Source of the DNA: JBCAWW01 sp039024315
GTDB taxonomy: Bacteria; Bacteroidota; Bacteroidia; J057
Length of the DNA stretch: 37,602 bases
Direction of reading: 5' to 3'
Assembly (NCBI GenBank): GCA_039024315.1
Contig: JBCCQN010000064.1
Span: 1-37,602, forward strand
Positions 25,754 through 34,313 of the stretch are shown piece after piece. The notes below the pieces were generated by a model. It saw only the letters and a program-made list of their open reading frames with translations. It was not told the origin of the DNA and searched no databases. A program made the position numbers and the translations under genes. Each line of letters opens with the position of its first letter. Positions within the stretch are counted from its first letter, which is position 1.

Positions 25754-28291
25754 TTAATCTTCGTCGAGCATATCGGCAATACGGGCGCGCATATCTTGCA
25801 GATGTATGCGGGTCATATTATCTCTGACTCTCGGTAAAAAGCGCGCGATCTGACGATCCAACGCTTTGACTTCTGCCCTTACGATCGGACGAATATCGGA
25901 TTGACTTACATCAACATTTGTGCGTGTGATAAAACGGCGAGCCTGAGGTGGTATAGGCGCTTGTTCACTCGTCATCAGGAATTCCATCCGTTCTAAATAA
26001 GCTCTTTGCAGATTGCGTCTATAGGTGTCGATTTCATCACCGTAGATTAGCTCTTTGAAGAGTCCTTCGCGTAAATCGCCCATCATTTCCAGCATGCCGT
26101 AGGCTGATTCACCGTTGAGGGCTTCGTTTTCGATCATACGCGCCAGACGGCCCATATCCAAAAGATTATTTAGCGTCCTGACTTGGTATTCACGCATACG
26201 GTTCACGATCCCAGCGTGCTCGATGCGCAACAAAATTTCCTGATCAATCAGCCAAGTTGGGGTAGTGAACAACTGTTCCTGAAGAAAGGCCATGGCGGCT
26301 TCTTGGCGCTCCTTAGGCACATGTTCGTAAATCGTGCCGTTTTGGTCGTAGGTTTTATAGTACTCATAGACCCCTCCAATATTGTTGGCAACGTGGCCCA
26401 TGTAGCGATTGTATTGATTGAGTACTTGGCCATAAAGCTCATTGAGGTCCTTAAAATCTTTGCCATCTTCGGCCGTCCAAGTGATAAGGTTGGGCATAAT
26501 ACGTTTGAGATTGGCTATGCCATAAGTGGAAGCCTTGACGGCATCATCGCCCAAATCCTCTGTCTGTGAGCTAGGATCGATGACCCCTCTTTGTTGGCGA
26601 CCAAAACGATATACTGGATCATTGGCGCGATCTAGTACCCATTGATTCAAGGTTGCGCGCTCATCTTCACTGGTCTCAGCATCGGGAAAATAAGTGTATC
26701 CCCACTTGATGGACCATTTGTCATAGGGTCCGACATCTGGCATGAGGGCTACGCCCTCATCTTCAGGCTGGGCTACATAATTGAAGCGCGCATAGTCCAT
26801 GATGGAAGGCGCCGTATTGAACTTGGCCGTAAAGTATCGAGACCGCAAGCTATCTACCGGATAAGCGGCGCTGGAACCCATATTGTGAGGGAGCCCCAAA
26901 GTATGACCGACTTCATGCGCCGATACAAAACGGATCAGGCGTCCCATGATCTCATCTTTGAAAGCAACCCCTTGGGCCTCTTCATTGATCGCGGAGGTTT
27001 GGATAAAGAACCAATTACGGAGAAGGTTCATCACATTGTGATACCACAAAATGTCGCTTTCCAATATCTGTCCGGTACGAGGATCATGAACATGAGGCCC
27101 TTGGGCATTTTGGATGGGATTGGTTACATAGCGGATTACCGAATAGCGCACATCCTCTGGACTCCACTCTGGGTCCTCCTCTGGAGTGGGCGCATCCATA
27201 GCTTTAATCGCATTTTTAAAGCCTGCAGCTTCAAAAGCTTTGTTCCAATCCTCAACTCCTTGCTTGAGATAAGGGCGCCATTTCATCGGAGTATTAGGAT
27301 CGATGTAGTAGATGATCGGCTCTACTGGTTCGACTAATTCACCGCGTTGGTAAGCCTCTATATCTGAAGGAACCAATTTCCATTTCGTGATGTATGTCTT
27401 TTGAGTCGCTTTTTGCTGATCCTCGCCATATTGGTATTGGGCCACTGAGAAGTAACCTACTCTTTGGTCAAAAAGTCTGGGGATCATGGGTTCCTCTGGT
27501 AAGAGGATAAAGGACTGGTTCATCTCTAAGGAGATCGTACCTGTGAGGCCATTGGAAGGGGCTTTTCCTGCATTGTAGGTGAGTACGTGGCGTACCTCTG
27601 TATTTTGAGGAAAACTGTGCATCCAACTGATAAAACTCCTTTTGCTATCTAGTCCTCTAACTTCGAAGTTTTTGCGTTGTCCGGAGGATAAAGCCCCAAT
27701 CATCGCTACATCGGAAGTAAAAAGCTGGCTGGCGTCAAAAATGATACCGGTAGTGTCTTTATTGTAAGCTTCGATTTTGAAGGTCATGATGACCGGTTCA
27801 AAATTGTTTTGTTGGACTGATTTGTAGATGGGTTCGTCCATACTAGCCACGCTATTGTAGGAGACTGAGCGAAGCAAAATTTTATTTTCCATCCGTTGCC
27901 ATCTTATGACTTGCTGGGGGCGGGATTTCATACCGGCTCCGCCGAACGATAAGCCTTCTACCGTGCCTGCGATACGACTCACCACTAGTATTTCCTGCTC
28001 TAGAAGATCGTTGGCCAGTTCGAAATAATATTTGGAACCAACTTTGTGAACGGTAAATAAGCCAGTATCAGAGACCGCCTTAGTGGTTACGATCTGATCA
28101 TAGGGCATGATAGAGTCAGGATTGGCCTTGCCACCACCCATGGGGCCTTTTGGTTTTTCGGCAGTCGTCGTCTCGGTGCTTTGCTCTGCTGATTTTTTCT
28201 TTTTTCGTTGACCGTAAGAGGGAAAAGAAAGGGCCAGCAACAACAAAGTTAGCATCCCGTAGCGGACGCTATTCAACGTGAAATTTTGCAT
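25754..28291 (-). CDS. Secreted zinc-dependent metalloprotease (DUF5117/DUF5118-type metzincin)
   Basis: 845 aa. The signal peptide spans about residues 1-28 (LLLLALSFPSYGQ), followed by a Lys/Thr-rich linker. The catalytic zinc motif is H459-EVGHTLGLPH, the long metzincin form HExxHxxGxxH, and a Met-turn-like SIMDYARFNY follows about 40 residues later. N-terminal segments such as PYDQIVTTKAVSDTGLFTVHKVGSKYYFEL fit the DUF5117/5118 proteins common in Bacteroidota. It should act in the periplasm or outside; no T9SS sorting domain is visible at the C-terminus. Substrates are unknown. The small exported protein gene lies 115 nt upstream on the same strand and could be co-transcribed. Confidence 0.92.
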   Translation of the reverse strand: MQNFTLNSVRYGMLTLLLLALSFPSYGQRKKKKSAEQSTETTTAEKPKGPMGGGKANPDSIMPYDQIVTTKAVSDTGLFTVHKVGSKYYFELANDLLEQEILVVSRIAGTVEGLSFGGAGMKSRPQQVIRWQRMENKILLRSVSYNSVASMDEPIYKSVQQNNFEPVIMTFKIEAYNKDTTGIIFDASQLFTSDVAMIGALSSGQRKNFEVRGLDSKRSFISWMHSFPQNTEVRHVLTYNAGKAPSNGLTGTISLEMNQSFILLPEEPMIPRLFDQRVGYFSVAQYQYGEDQQKATQKTYITKWKLVPSDIEAYQRGELVEPVEPIIYYIDPNTPMKWRPYLKQGVEDWNKAFEAAGFKNAIKAMDAPTPEEDPEWSPEDVRYSVIRYVTNPIQNAQGPHVHDPRTGQILESDILWYHNVMNLLRNWFFIQTSAINEEAQGVAFKDEIMGRLIRFVSAHEVGHTLGLPHNMGSSAAYPVDSLRSRYFTAKFNTAPSIMDYARFNYVAQPEDEGVALMPDVGPYDKWSIKWGYTYFPDAETSEDERATLNQWVLDRANDPVYRFGRQQRGVIDPSSQTEDLGDDAVKASTYGIANLKRIMPNLITWTAEDGKDFKDLNELYGQVLNQYNRYMGHVANNIGGVYEYYKTYDQNGTIYEHVPKERQEAAMAFLQEQLFTTPTWLIDQEILLRIEHAGIVNRMREYQVRTLNNLLDMGRLARMIENEALNGESAYGMLEMMGDLREGLFKELIYGDEIDTYRRNLQRAYLERMEFLMTSEQAPIPPQARRFITRTNVDVSQSDIRPIVRAEVKALDRQIARFLPRVRDNMTRIHLQDMRARIADMLDED

Positions 28292-28406
28292 TATGAGCTC
28301 TTGTAGTTAGGATAAAATTCTCGATAGTAGGCGCGCAAAATAAGGTTTTGCCGCTAGAGGTTTTAATCAAAACTACAAAAAGGCGTGAGCAGAGAGGCGA
28401 ATCTTG

Positions 28407-28919
28407 CTAAAACTTGCGCTCTAAGCGAGAAAAGTAAGCTACTCCGTCTTTTTCGTAATAAACAAAAACAAACATCAAGCTCATGGAGGGATCTGTAAAA
28501 GCCGCGGCTTGCGCTTGATAGCCGCTAAAACTTTTCATGGCCTGATCGGCCAAGCGGGCATTGGGGACAAAATAGGATTTGTTGTGCCAAGCTTTGACGG
28601 TTTCCTCAAAGTACTCTCGCATAGCCACAAAATGGGTATCATTGAGCCCTTGGTGGATAGTCTTAATGCTGGTGACTTCTTCGTTTTCTACCGTAAAGGT
28701 CAAATCAACTTGGTAACCATCAATAACTTGTCTAAAGACGTAGTTGGTACCAAGCTTCTGAACCAAGCTAAATTGGGCCTGACCATCCTGCCTAGTTTTG
28801 GCTTGAGCCATCAAAAGTAGTTGTGACTCAGGGGTACCCAGTTTCACATCGAGTAATTGGGCAGAAAGGGCAAAGCAAAGACCAGCAAGGAGCCAGGTGG
28901 TTATAATGAACCGTTTCAT
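28407..28919 (-). CDS. Small exported protein of unknown function
   Basis: 170 aa. There is a clear signal peptide (FIITTWLLAGLCFALSAQ), then a soluble, probably alpha/beta region with no motif I recognise. Recurrent features are VFRQVIDGYQVDLTFTVENE and a Tyr/Phe-rich end (FVFVYYEKDGVAYFSRLERKF). No lipobox or T9SS domain is seen, so it is likely periplasmic. It shares orientation with the downstream metalloprotease (115-nt gap). Confidence 0.8.
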   Translation of the reverse strand: MKRFIITTWLLAGLCFALSAQLLDVKLGTPESQLLLMAQAKTRQDGQAQFSLVQKLGTNYVFRQVIDGYQVDLTFTVENEEVTSIKTIHQGLNDTHFVAMREYFEETVKAWHNKSYFVPNARLADQAMKSFSGYQAQAAAFTDPSMSLMFVFVYYEKDGVAYFSRLERKF

Positions 28920-29147
28920 GATGAATAAGGAAGGACTAACTGATGGACCAAAGGTATGGAATTTTAAGAAAAATATCCACTCTCTGAAATTTTGAACGTC
29001 AAATTAACGTAAATGTTGATCCTATTGGCTGGCATGCTCTTGGCGTATAGGTAAGATAAAGTCTCATATTTCGCAAAATCCGCTTTGGCGGGAGCTGGTT
29101 TACAGCTGAAAAAAATGCTATTTTGACCTACTAATTTTGATGTATCT

Positions 29148-30827
29148 ATGCGTATTGTTTCGCTAAAGTCTTGGCGTTTGTGGGGACTGATGCTCGTTTT
29201 GCTCTTGTTTTCGGTCGGTTTTAAAGTAGGCGGAGACCTTTTTGAGGTTTCTCGCAACATGGAGATTTTTGCCGAACTATATACCGAGCTAAACAAAAGC
29301 TATGTGGACGAAACTGATCCTACCCGCCTGATGCGAACGGCGATCGACAGCATGTTATATTCCCTCGATCCTTATACCAATTATTACAGCGAGAGCCAGA
29401 TAGATGAGTCTAAACTGATCCGTACTGGCCAATACAGTGGTATTGGAGCTGAGGTTGGGGTGCGCAAAGGGCAGATTTTAGTCTTGCAATTGTTTGAGGA
29501 AGGACCAGCTGATAAAGCGGGTTTGCAAGTAGGCGATGAACTGCTCAAAGTTGATAATATCGACATTACAGGAGGTAAGCGAAATATGGATGAGATTGAA
29601 AACCTCCTCAGTGGAGAGCGGGGCTCTTTGGTCAATATTCTCTTCCGACGTAATGATGCCACTCAAGAGTTAAGCGTTCCGCGAGGCGGACAAAACGAGG
29701 CTCAGCAAGAAAATGTCCCCTACTTTGGCATGGCTAATGACTCTATTGGCTATATCCTCGTGACGGGTTTTACGGCCAATGCTGGCCAAGAGGTAGCCAA
29801 TGCCTTTAGTAGCCTTAAGCGAGAAAACCCTCAGTTAAATCGTATGATCCTTGACTTTCGAGGTAATCTAGGCGGTCGCTTGCAAGAAGCAGTCAATATC
29901 GTCAATGTCTTTGTCCCCAAAGGTCAAAAAATTGTGGAAATGAGAGGGCGCACCCATGATACCCAACGTGAGTTTTATACGGTCAATCCCTCTTTGGACG
30001 AAAATATACCGCTAGTTGTACTCATCAATGAGCGTAGTGCTTCGGCATCAGAGATTGTGGCGGGTTCTATCCAAGACTTAGACCGTGGGGTTTTGGTGGG
30101 AACTAGAAGCTTTGGCAAAGGACTCGTACAAAATGTACGTCCTTTGAGTTTTAATACTCAAATGAAGATTACGGTAGCCAAATATTATACGCCCAGTGGT
30201 CGATGCATTCAGGCATTGGATTATTCCAATCGCCTCGATGATGGTACCGTAACCAAAGTAGCAGATAGTTTGATCTCAGAGTTTAAAACTCGCAATGGTC
30301 GTAAAGTCTTTGACGGGGCTGGGGTAGATCCCGATAGGCCAGTAGCGCATGCTCCCCTGATGCCTGTGTCTAAGGCCTTAGTCGAGCAAGGGATCATTTT
30401 TGATTTTGTAACTGCTTACAGTCAGGAAACCGAGAAAATCAAAGGTCCACAAGAGTTTCAAGTATCTGAAGCGGTTTATGGTGATTTTGTCGATTTTGTC
30501 GAGGGTCGTGGCTTTCAGTTTGAAACTTTGACAGAGCAGCAATTAACCAAGATGCGTCAAGCGTTGACAGAAAGCGGCTTTACCGAACTAGAGCTCCAAA
30601 CGGCTTTGTCTGAGATCGAAACCAACTTACAGAGCCAGAAAAGCCGCGATTTGCTTACTCATAAAGCTGAGATCATAGGTCTCCTCAAAAAGGAAATCAT
30701 TACACGTTACTATTACAAACAAGGGGTGATTGAAGCTTCGTTTCTGGATGATCCGGACCTACAGGAAGCGTATAAGATACTCAATGATATGGAGCTATAT
30801 CAGCAAATACTTGGCTTGCAGAGCTAA
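29148..30827 (+). CDS. S41-family C-terminal processing peptidase (CtpA/Prc type)
   Basis: 559 aa. An N-terminal signal anchor (LWGLMLVLLLFSVGFKVGG) is followed by a helical region, a PDZ domain at about 90-170 (GIGAEVGVRKGQILVLQLFEEGPA, GLQVGDELLKVDNIDITG) and the S41 protease core. The catalytic Ser-Lys dyad is Ser299 in ERSASASEIVAG and Lys324 in SFGKGLVQ, 25 residues apart as in E. coli Prc (S430/K455). C-terminal helical extensions are usual in Bacteroidota. It trims or degrades envelope proteins from their C-termini. Bases 29672-29689 in the PDZ-to-protease linker resemble the window's REP core (16/18). Confidence 0.94.
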   Translation: MRIVSLKSWRLWGLMLVLLLFSVGFKVGGDLFEVSRNMEIFAELYTELNKSYVDETDPTRLMRTAIDSMLYSLDPYTNYYSESQIDESKLIRTGQYSGIGAEVGVRKGQILVLQLFEEGPADKAGLQVGDELLKVDNIDITGGKRNMDEIENLLSGERGSLVNILFRRNDATQELSVPRGGQNEAQQENVPYFGMANDSIGYILVTGFTANAGQEVANAFSSLKRENPQLNRMILDFRGNLGGRLQEAVNIVNVFVPKGQKIVEMRGRTHDTQREFYTVNPSLDENIPLVVLINERSASASEIVAGSIQDLDRGVLVGTRSFGKGLVQNVRPLSFNTQMKITVAKYYTPSGRCIQALDYSNRLDDGTVTKVADSLISEFKTRNGRKVFDGAGVDPDRPVAHAPLMPVSKALVEQGIIFDFVTAYSQETEKIKGPQEFQVSEAVYGDFVDFVEGRGFQFETLTEQQLTKMRQALTESGFTELELQTALSEIETNLQSQKSRDLLTHKAEIIGLLKKEIITRYYYKQGVIEASFLDDPDLQEAYKILNDMELYQQILGLQS

Positions 30828-30883
30828 GGAATTTCAAATTTAGTACGCCAAATTTTGAATGCTGAAAAGATTTACATTTCCTT

Positions 30884-31333
30884 TTACTGTCCGCGTTTTG
30901 AGCGGAAAAACTCTTGCATAATACCTGCGCATTCGGCTTCCATGATACCTCCTAGTAACTCGGTGCGAGGGTGGAGGAGCGAGGGAGTGTGTCGACTATG
31001 ACCCATTTTGGGTTCAGGAGCACCAAAGACAATACGCCCTATGCGGGCCCAGCGCAAAGCGCCTGCACACATAGGACAGGGTTCGATGGTAACATAAAGG
31101 GTACATTCTGGTAAAAACTTATGGCCCATATATTCGCAAGCGGCTGTAATGGCGATCATTTCTGCATGAGCGGTGGGATCAGAGAGCCTTTCTGTTTGAT
31201 TATAGCCTTTGCCAATGATCATGCCTTCGTTGACGATCACTGCACCGATGGGGATTTCGTCCTCTTCGAATGCGCGTTCCGCAAGGCGGTATGCCTGACG
31301 CATAAAGTGTTCGTCCGAATGGATAGAGAGCAT
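30884..31333 (-). CDS. tadA: tRNA-specific adenosine deaminase TadA
   Basis: 149 aa of the cytidine/deoxycytidylate deaminase fold. TadA converts adenosine-34 to inosine in tRNA-Arg(ACG) and is essential for wobble decoding. The zinc-binding and catalytic residues are H56-A-E58 (TAHAEM) and C86/C89 (PCPMCAGAL). The N-terminal AYRLAERAFEEDEIPIGAV matches the family start. Its ATG overlaps the maf stop codon by one base (TAATG), which suggests translational coupling with maf. Confidence 0.95.
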   Translation of the reverse strand: MLSIHSDEHFMRQAYRLAERAFEEDEIPIGAVIVNEGMIIGKGYNQTERLSDPTAHAEMIAITAACEYMGHKFLPECTLYVTIEPCPMCAGALRWARIGRIVFGAPEPKMGHSRHTPSLLHPRTELLGGIMEAECAGIMQEFFRSKRGQ

Positions 31334-31905
31334 TATTCAAAAAATTGGCTGAGTTCCTGATAAAGATGGGAGACCGGCAGACCCATCACATTGTAGTAAT
31401 CCCCTTCGATACGACTAATCCCCACTTTGCCAATCCACTCTTGGATACCATAGGCACCTGCCTTGTCGAAGGGTTTGTAATGCTCTAAATAGTGGCGTAT
31501 TTGGGTCTCGCTTAAGCGTCGAAAAGTAACATAAGTCTCTTCGGCAAATGAGCGAAAATGACCTTTGTGAAATAGCGTAACCCCTGTGATTACTTGATGA
31601 GTCCGGCCACTAAGTTTTTGTAGCATACTCATGCCCTCTTCATAGTCTTTAGGCTTGCCTAATATTTCATCTTCGATAGCGACGATGGTATCGGCGGTGA
31701 TAATGATGTTTTTGGGGGAAAGATCATCGTACTGCTTGGCCTTGTTTTCAGAAATCAAGACTGCTACTGCTCTAGGATGTATGTCCTCAGGAAAATACTC
31801 ATTAGTAGGCCTAACAACCACTTCAAACTCAAATTCTAACTCACGTAACAACTGCTGACGACGAGGAGATTGAGAAGCCAATATCAAAGGTGCTTGAGTT
31901 TTCAT
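31333..31905 (-). CDS. maf: Maf-like nucleoside triphosphate pyrophosphatase
   Basis: 190 aa from the ATG at 31905. The frame could extend to a TTG at 31917, but the ATG places LILASQSPRRQQLL at the usual family position. Other family motifs are ITADTIVAIEDEILGKP, VITGVTL and GYG-type AGAYGIQEW followed by RIEGDYYNVMGLPV. Maf proteins hydrolyse non-canonical or modified NTPs (dTTP/UTP-type in the YhdE subgroup) and are linked to septum inhibition. It is first of a two-gene operon with tadA, overlapping by one base. Confidence 0.94.
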   Translation of the reverse strand: MKTQAPLILASQSPRRQQLLRELEFEFEVVVRPTNEYFPEDIHPRAVAVLISENKAKQYDDLSPKNIIITADTIVAIEDEILGKPKDYEEGMSMLQKLSGRTHQVITGVTLFHKGHFRSFAEETYVTFRRLSETQIRHYLEHYKPFDKAGAYGIQEWIGKVGISRIEGDYYNVMGLPVSHLYQELSQFFE

Positions 31906-32151
31906 ACTGTAAAACAACTGTGCAGGAAGGAGAATAAAAAATTAAATCTCAAGATGATAGAGCAAAGCTCTTTGGGCAGTTAGTTTGGGCGAGCTTTTTG
32001 AAGCTTGATTTACAATTTTGCCTTTGATCTTACATCAATAGTAGGCAGCCCTTGATAGGGGGATAAAAATTTAATTCATTGAAAATGAGGTTTTTATGCA
32101 AATTGGTGTAAGAAATTTGACATTTTATTAAATATTTTAATAAATGTTTTA

Positions 32152-32159
32152 TACATTTG
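32152..32159 (+). promoter_or_regulatory. -7-like promoter element of the NIDO gene
   Basis: TACATTTG fits the Bacteroidota -7 consensus TAnnTTTG exactly, 27 nt before the start codon in a very AT-rich stretch (32085-32186). No TTTG lies at the ideal 19-21 nt upstream, so the -33 element is missing or degenerate. Confidence 0.4.
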
Positions 32160-32186
32160 TTACACTATACGATTTAGTAAAATAAT

Positions 32187-33278
32187 ATGCGAAAGCTCTC
32201 CCGTTCCGTTCCCTATCTTCTCGTTTGGCTTAGTATTTTGACTCCGATAAGTATATGGGGGCAAGCACAGGATAGTGAACAATTTCCTTCTCCTGGGAAG
32301 TATTGGATAGAAGTTGGGGAGGATCTGCAAGGACTGCCAGTAGCCTATCGCCAATTCAATCGCAGTAGTAAGTGCGATGATTGCTCCGAATTATTGGCGC
32401 TTCCTTTTCGCTTTTATTTTTATGGACAAGAGTATGACGAGCTTTACCTAAATGCCAATGGCAATGTCAGTTTTGGCGCGGCGCTAAGTGAGTACACGCC
32501 TTCTGACTTTTGCTTAGAAGGGCCACAAATGATCGCTCCTTTTTACAGCGATGTCGATATCTATCAATGCGGCCAAATCAACTATTATATAGACCAACAC
32601 AGTGTGATCATAACTTGGACAAGAGTTTGTCATTATTTGGCAGAAGATGATCCTACTGGACTAAAAAATACCTTCCAGCTTATCCTGACGGATGGCCACT
32701 ACTCACATATTCGCGACATTGCCCTACCCCAGCGGGCTTCTGTAATCTTCAACTATCAGGATATGCAGTGGACTACTGGTCATTCGTCAGGAGGCTTAGG
32801 AGGTTTTGGGGGGCAGGCTGCTACGGTTGGTGTCAATCAAGGAGACGGGCAAAAGTGTTTTGCTTACGGTAGCTTTGATCACGAAGGAAGTGAATTGGAA
32901 AACGGAATTGTCGGTGGAGTGAGCCACTTAGATTATCGTTACATCGCTTGGAATGGGCGCGAAGGCCTCCTAGCTAGCCAGTCTCTGGCCAGTCCTTTTG
33001 CCACAGAAAAGCAGGGATCTTCTCTTTTGTTTCAAGCAAGGGTGTTTCCTAATCCCACGACTAGCTTACTTTCTCTGGAGATCCAACTATCGATAGAGAC
33101 CGAAATATACGTGCAGCTCACGGACATGAGCGGCCGTAAAGTATTTGGCAAAAAGCGCCTAGTACCTTCCCGCGCCACGGCTATGCAGATCCCCACCGAA
33201 CACTTAGCCAAGGGCCTGTATTATCTTAGCGTACAGTATCAAGATCAGATTTGGAATCGTCAAATTGCTAAGGTCTAA
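32187..33278 (+). CDS. Secreted T9SS protein with nidogen-like (NIDO) domain
   Basis: 363 aa. A signal peptide covers about residues 1-26 (LLVWLSILTPISIWGQAQ). The main domain looks like NIDO: LPFRFYFYGQEYDELYLNANGNVSFG, PSDFCLEGPQMIAPFYSDVDI, HSVIITWTRV and a late GGVSHLDYRY. NIDO domains occur in extracellular adhesive proteins. Residues ~280-363 are a type A T9SS sorting domain (ARVFPNPTTSLLSLEI, DMSGRKVFGK, LAKGLYYLSV). Its stop codon overlaps that of the convergent ldhA-like gene (the four bases CTAA serve both strands). Confidence 0.87.
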   Translation: MRKLSRSVPYLLVWLSILTPISIWGQAQDSEQFPSPGKYWIEVGEDLQGLPVAYRQFNRSSKCDDCSELLALPFRFYFYGQEYDELYLNANGNVSFGAALSEYTPSDFCLEGPQMIAPFYSDVDIYQCGQINYYIDQHSVIITWTRVCHYLAEDDPTGLKNTFQLILTDGHYSHIRDIALPQRASVIFNYQDMQWTTGHSSGGLGGFGGQAATVGVNQGDGQKCFAYGSFDHEGSELENGIVGGVSHLDYRYIAWNGREGLLASQSLASPFATEKQGSSLLFQARVFPNPTTSLLSLEIQLSIETEIYVQLTDMSGRKVFGKKRLVPSRATAMQIPTEHLAKGLYYLSVQYQDQIWNRQIAKV

Positions 33279-34273
33279 GCCTTATCCTTGACTTCATTGG
33301 CTAAAGGGGCTCCTTGCTGCCAAGCGGATAGATTGGAAAGACTAATTTGGGCAATTTCGGTCAAGGCCTCTTGCGTAAAAAAGGCTTGATGGGCAGTAAC
33401 CAAAACATTAGGAAAAGACATCAGGCGGGCGATCAAATCATCTTGGATGATCGTTTCCGATAAGTCGCGAAAAAATAGATGTTCTTCCTGTTCATAAACA
33501 TCAATGCCTAAGGCTCTGATCTGCGCATGTTTGAGAGCTTGAATCACTGCTGCTGTATCTATCAGGCCTCCTCTGCTCGTATTGATAAGCGTTGCTCCTT
33601 TTTTGATCTGACCAAAAGCTTGTGCGTCGAGTAGGTGATGAGTATCTGGGGTCAAGGGACAATGTAGGGAGATAACGTCTGATTGCTCTAGTAGCCTAGT
33701 AAAGCTCACGTATTCGACTCCTAGACTTTGCATTTCCTCATTTGGATAAAGATCGTAAGCCAATAACCTGCAACCAAAACCCTGCATAATCCTACAAAAG
33801 GCTTGCCCAATCTTTCCAGTACCGACTACCCCTATGGTCTTTTGATATAAATTAAATCCAGTCAGACGTTCCAAGGAAAAATTGCTCTCTCGCACTCGGT
33901 TGTAAGCTTTATGAGTCTTGCGACTGAGGGTAAGAATCAGCGCTACTGCATGCTCCGCGACGGCCTCTGGGGAGTAAGCTGGTACTCTCAATACGGTGAT
34001 GCCTAATTTTGCTGCGGCAGTGAGATCGACATTATTAAAGCCCGCACAGCGTAAGGCAACTACTTTGACCCCCTTTTGAGCTAAACCCTCCAATACTGCT
34101 GCATCCAATTTATCATTGACAAATACGCAGATTGCTTCATAGCCTTGACTGAGACTGAGCGTTTGCTGACTAAGCGGGGCCTCGATAAACGAAAGCTCGT
34201 AGCCAAAAGCTTCATTGGCGAGGGTGAAATACTCTTGGTCGTATGATTTGGCACTAAAAAAGAGGATTCTCAT
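33275..34273 (-). CDS. ldhA: D-lactate dehydrogenase (2-hydroxyacid dehydrogenase family)
   Basis: 332 aa from the ATG at 34273. A longer frame to 34306 exists, but homologues begin at MRILFFSAKSYD. The enzyme reduces pyruvate to D-lactate with NADH. The Rossmann motif is GVVGTGKIGQAF (G151-G156). Catalytic residues fall where E. coli LdhA has them: R234 (NTSRGGLID), Glu in VYEQEEH (~263) and H295 (TAHQAFFT). The RCAGFNNVD substrate segment is at R75. The length matches the 329-aa E. coli enzyme. It is divergent from the GH18 gene with only 40 nt between start codons. Confidence 0.93.
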   Translation of the reverse strand: MRILFFSAKSYDQEYFTLANEAFGYELSFIEAPLSQQTLSLSQGYEAICVFVNDKLDAAVLEGLAQKGVKVVALRCAGFNNVDLTAAAKLGITVLRVPAYSPEAVAEHAVALILTLSRKTHKAYNRVRESNFSLERLTGFNLYQKTIGVVGTGKIGQAFCRIMQGFGCRLLAYDLYPNEEMQSLGVEYVSFTRLLEQSDVISLHCPLTPDTHHLLDAQAFGQIKKGATLINTSRGGLIDTAAVIQALKHAQIRALGIDVYEQEEHLFFRDLSETIIQDDLIARLMSFPNVLVTAHQAFFTQEALTEIAQISLSNLSAWQQGAPLANEVKDKA

Positions 34274-34313
34274 AGCTTTTCGTAGTTTATAGGCCGAATA
34301 TATCATTCTCCTT

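Noticed and set aside
26642..27337. Plus-strand ORF of 231 codons opposite the metalloprotease gene
   Set aside because: It lies wholly within a well-supported gene on the other strand, including its catalytic motif, and shows no protein-like motif.
30828..30883. Imperfect AAATTT-rich inverted repeat between the convergent CtpA and tadA genes
   Set aside because: AT-only pairing with a mismatch and no distinct T-run; too weak to call a terminator.
31274..31289. REP-like hairpin GCGTT-CCGC-AAG-GCGG inside tadA
   Set aside because: On the coding strand it encodes the conserved RLAERAF segment of TadA, so family codons alone explain it; it lacks the full AAGCGTT head.
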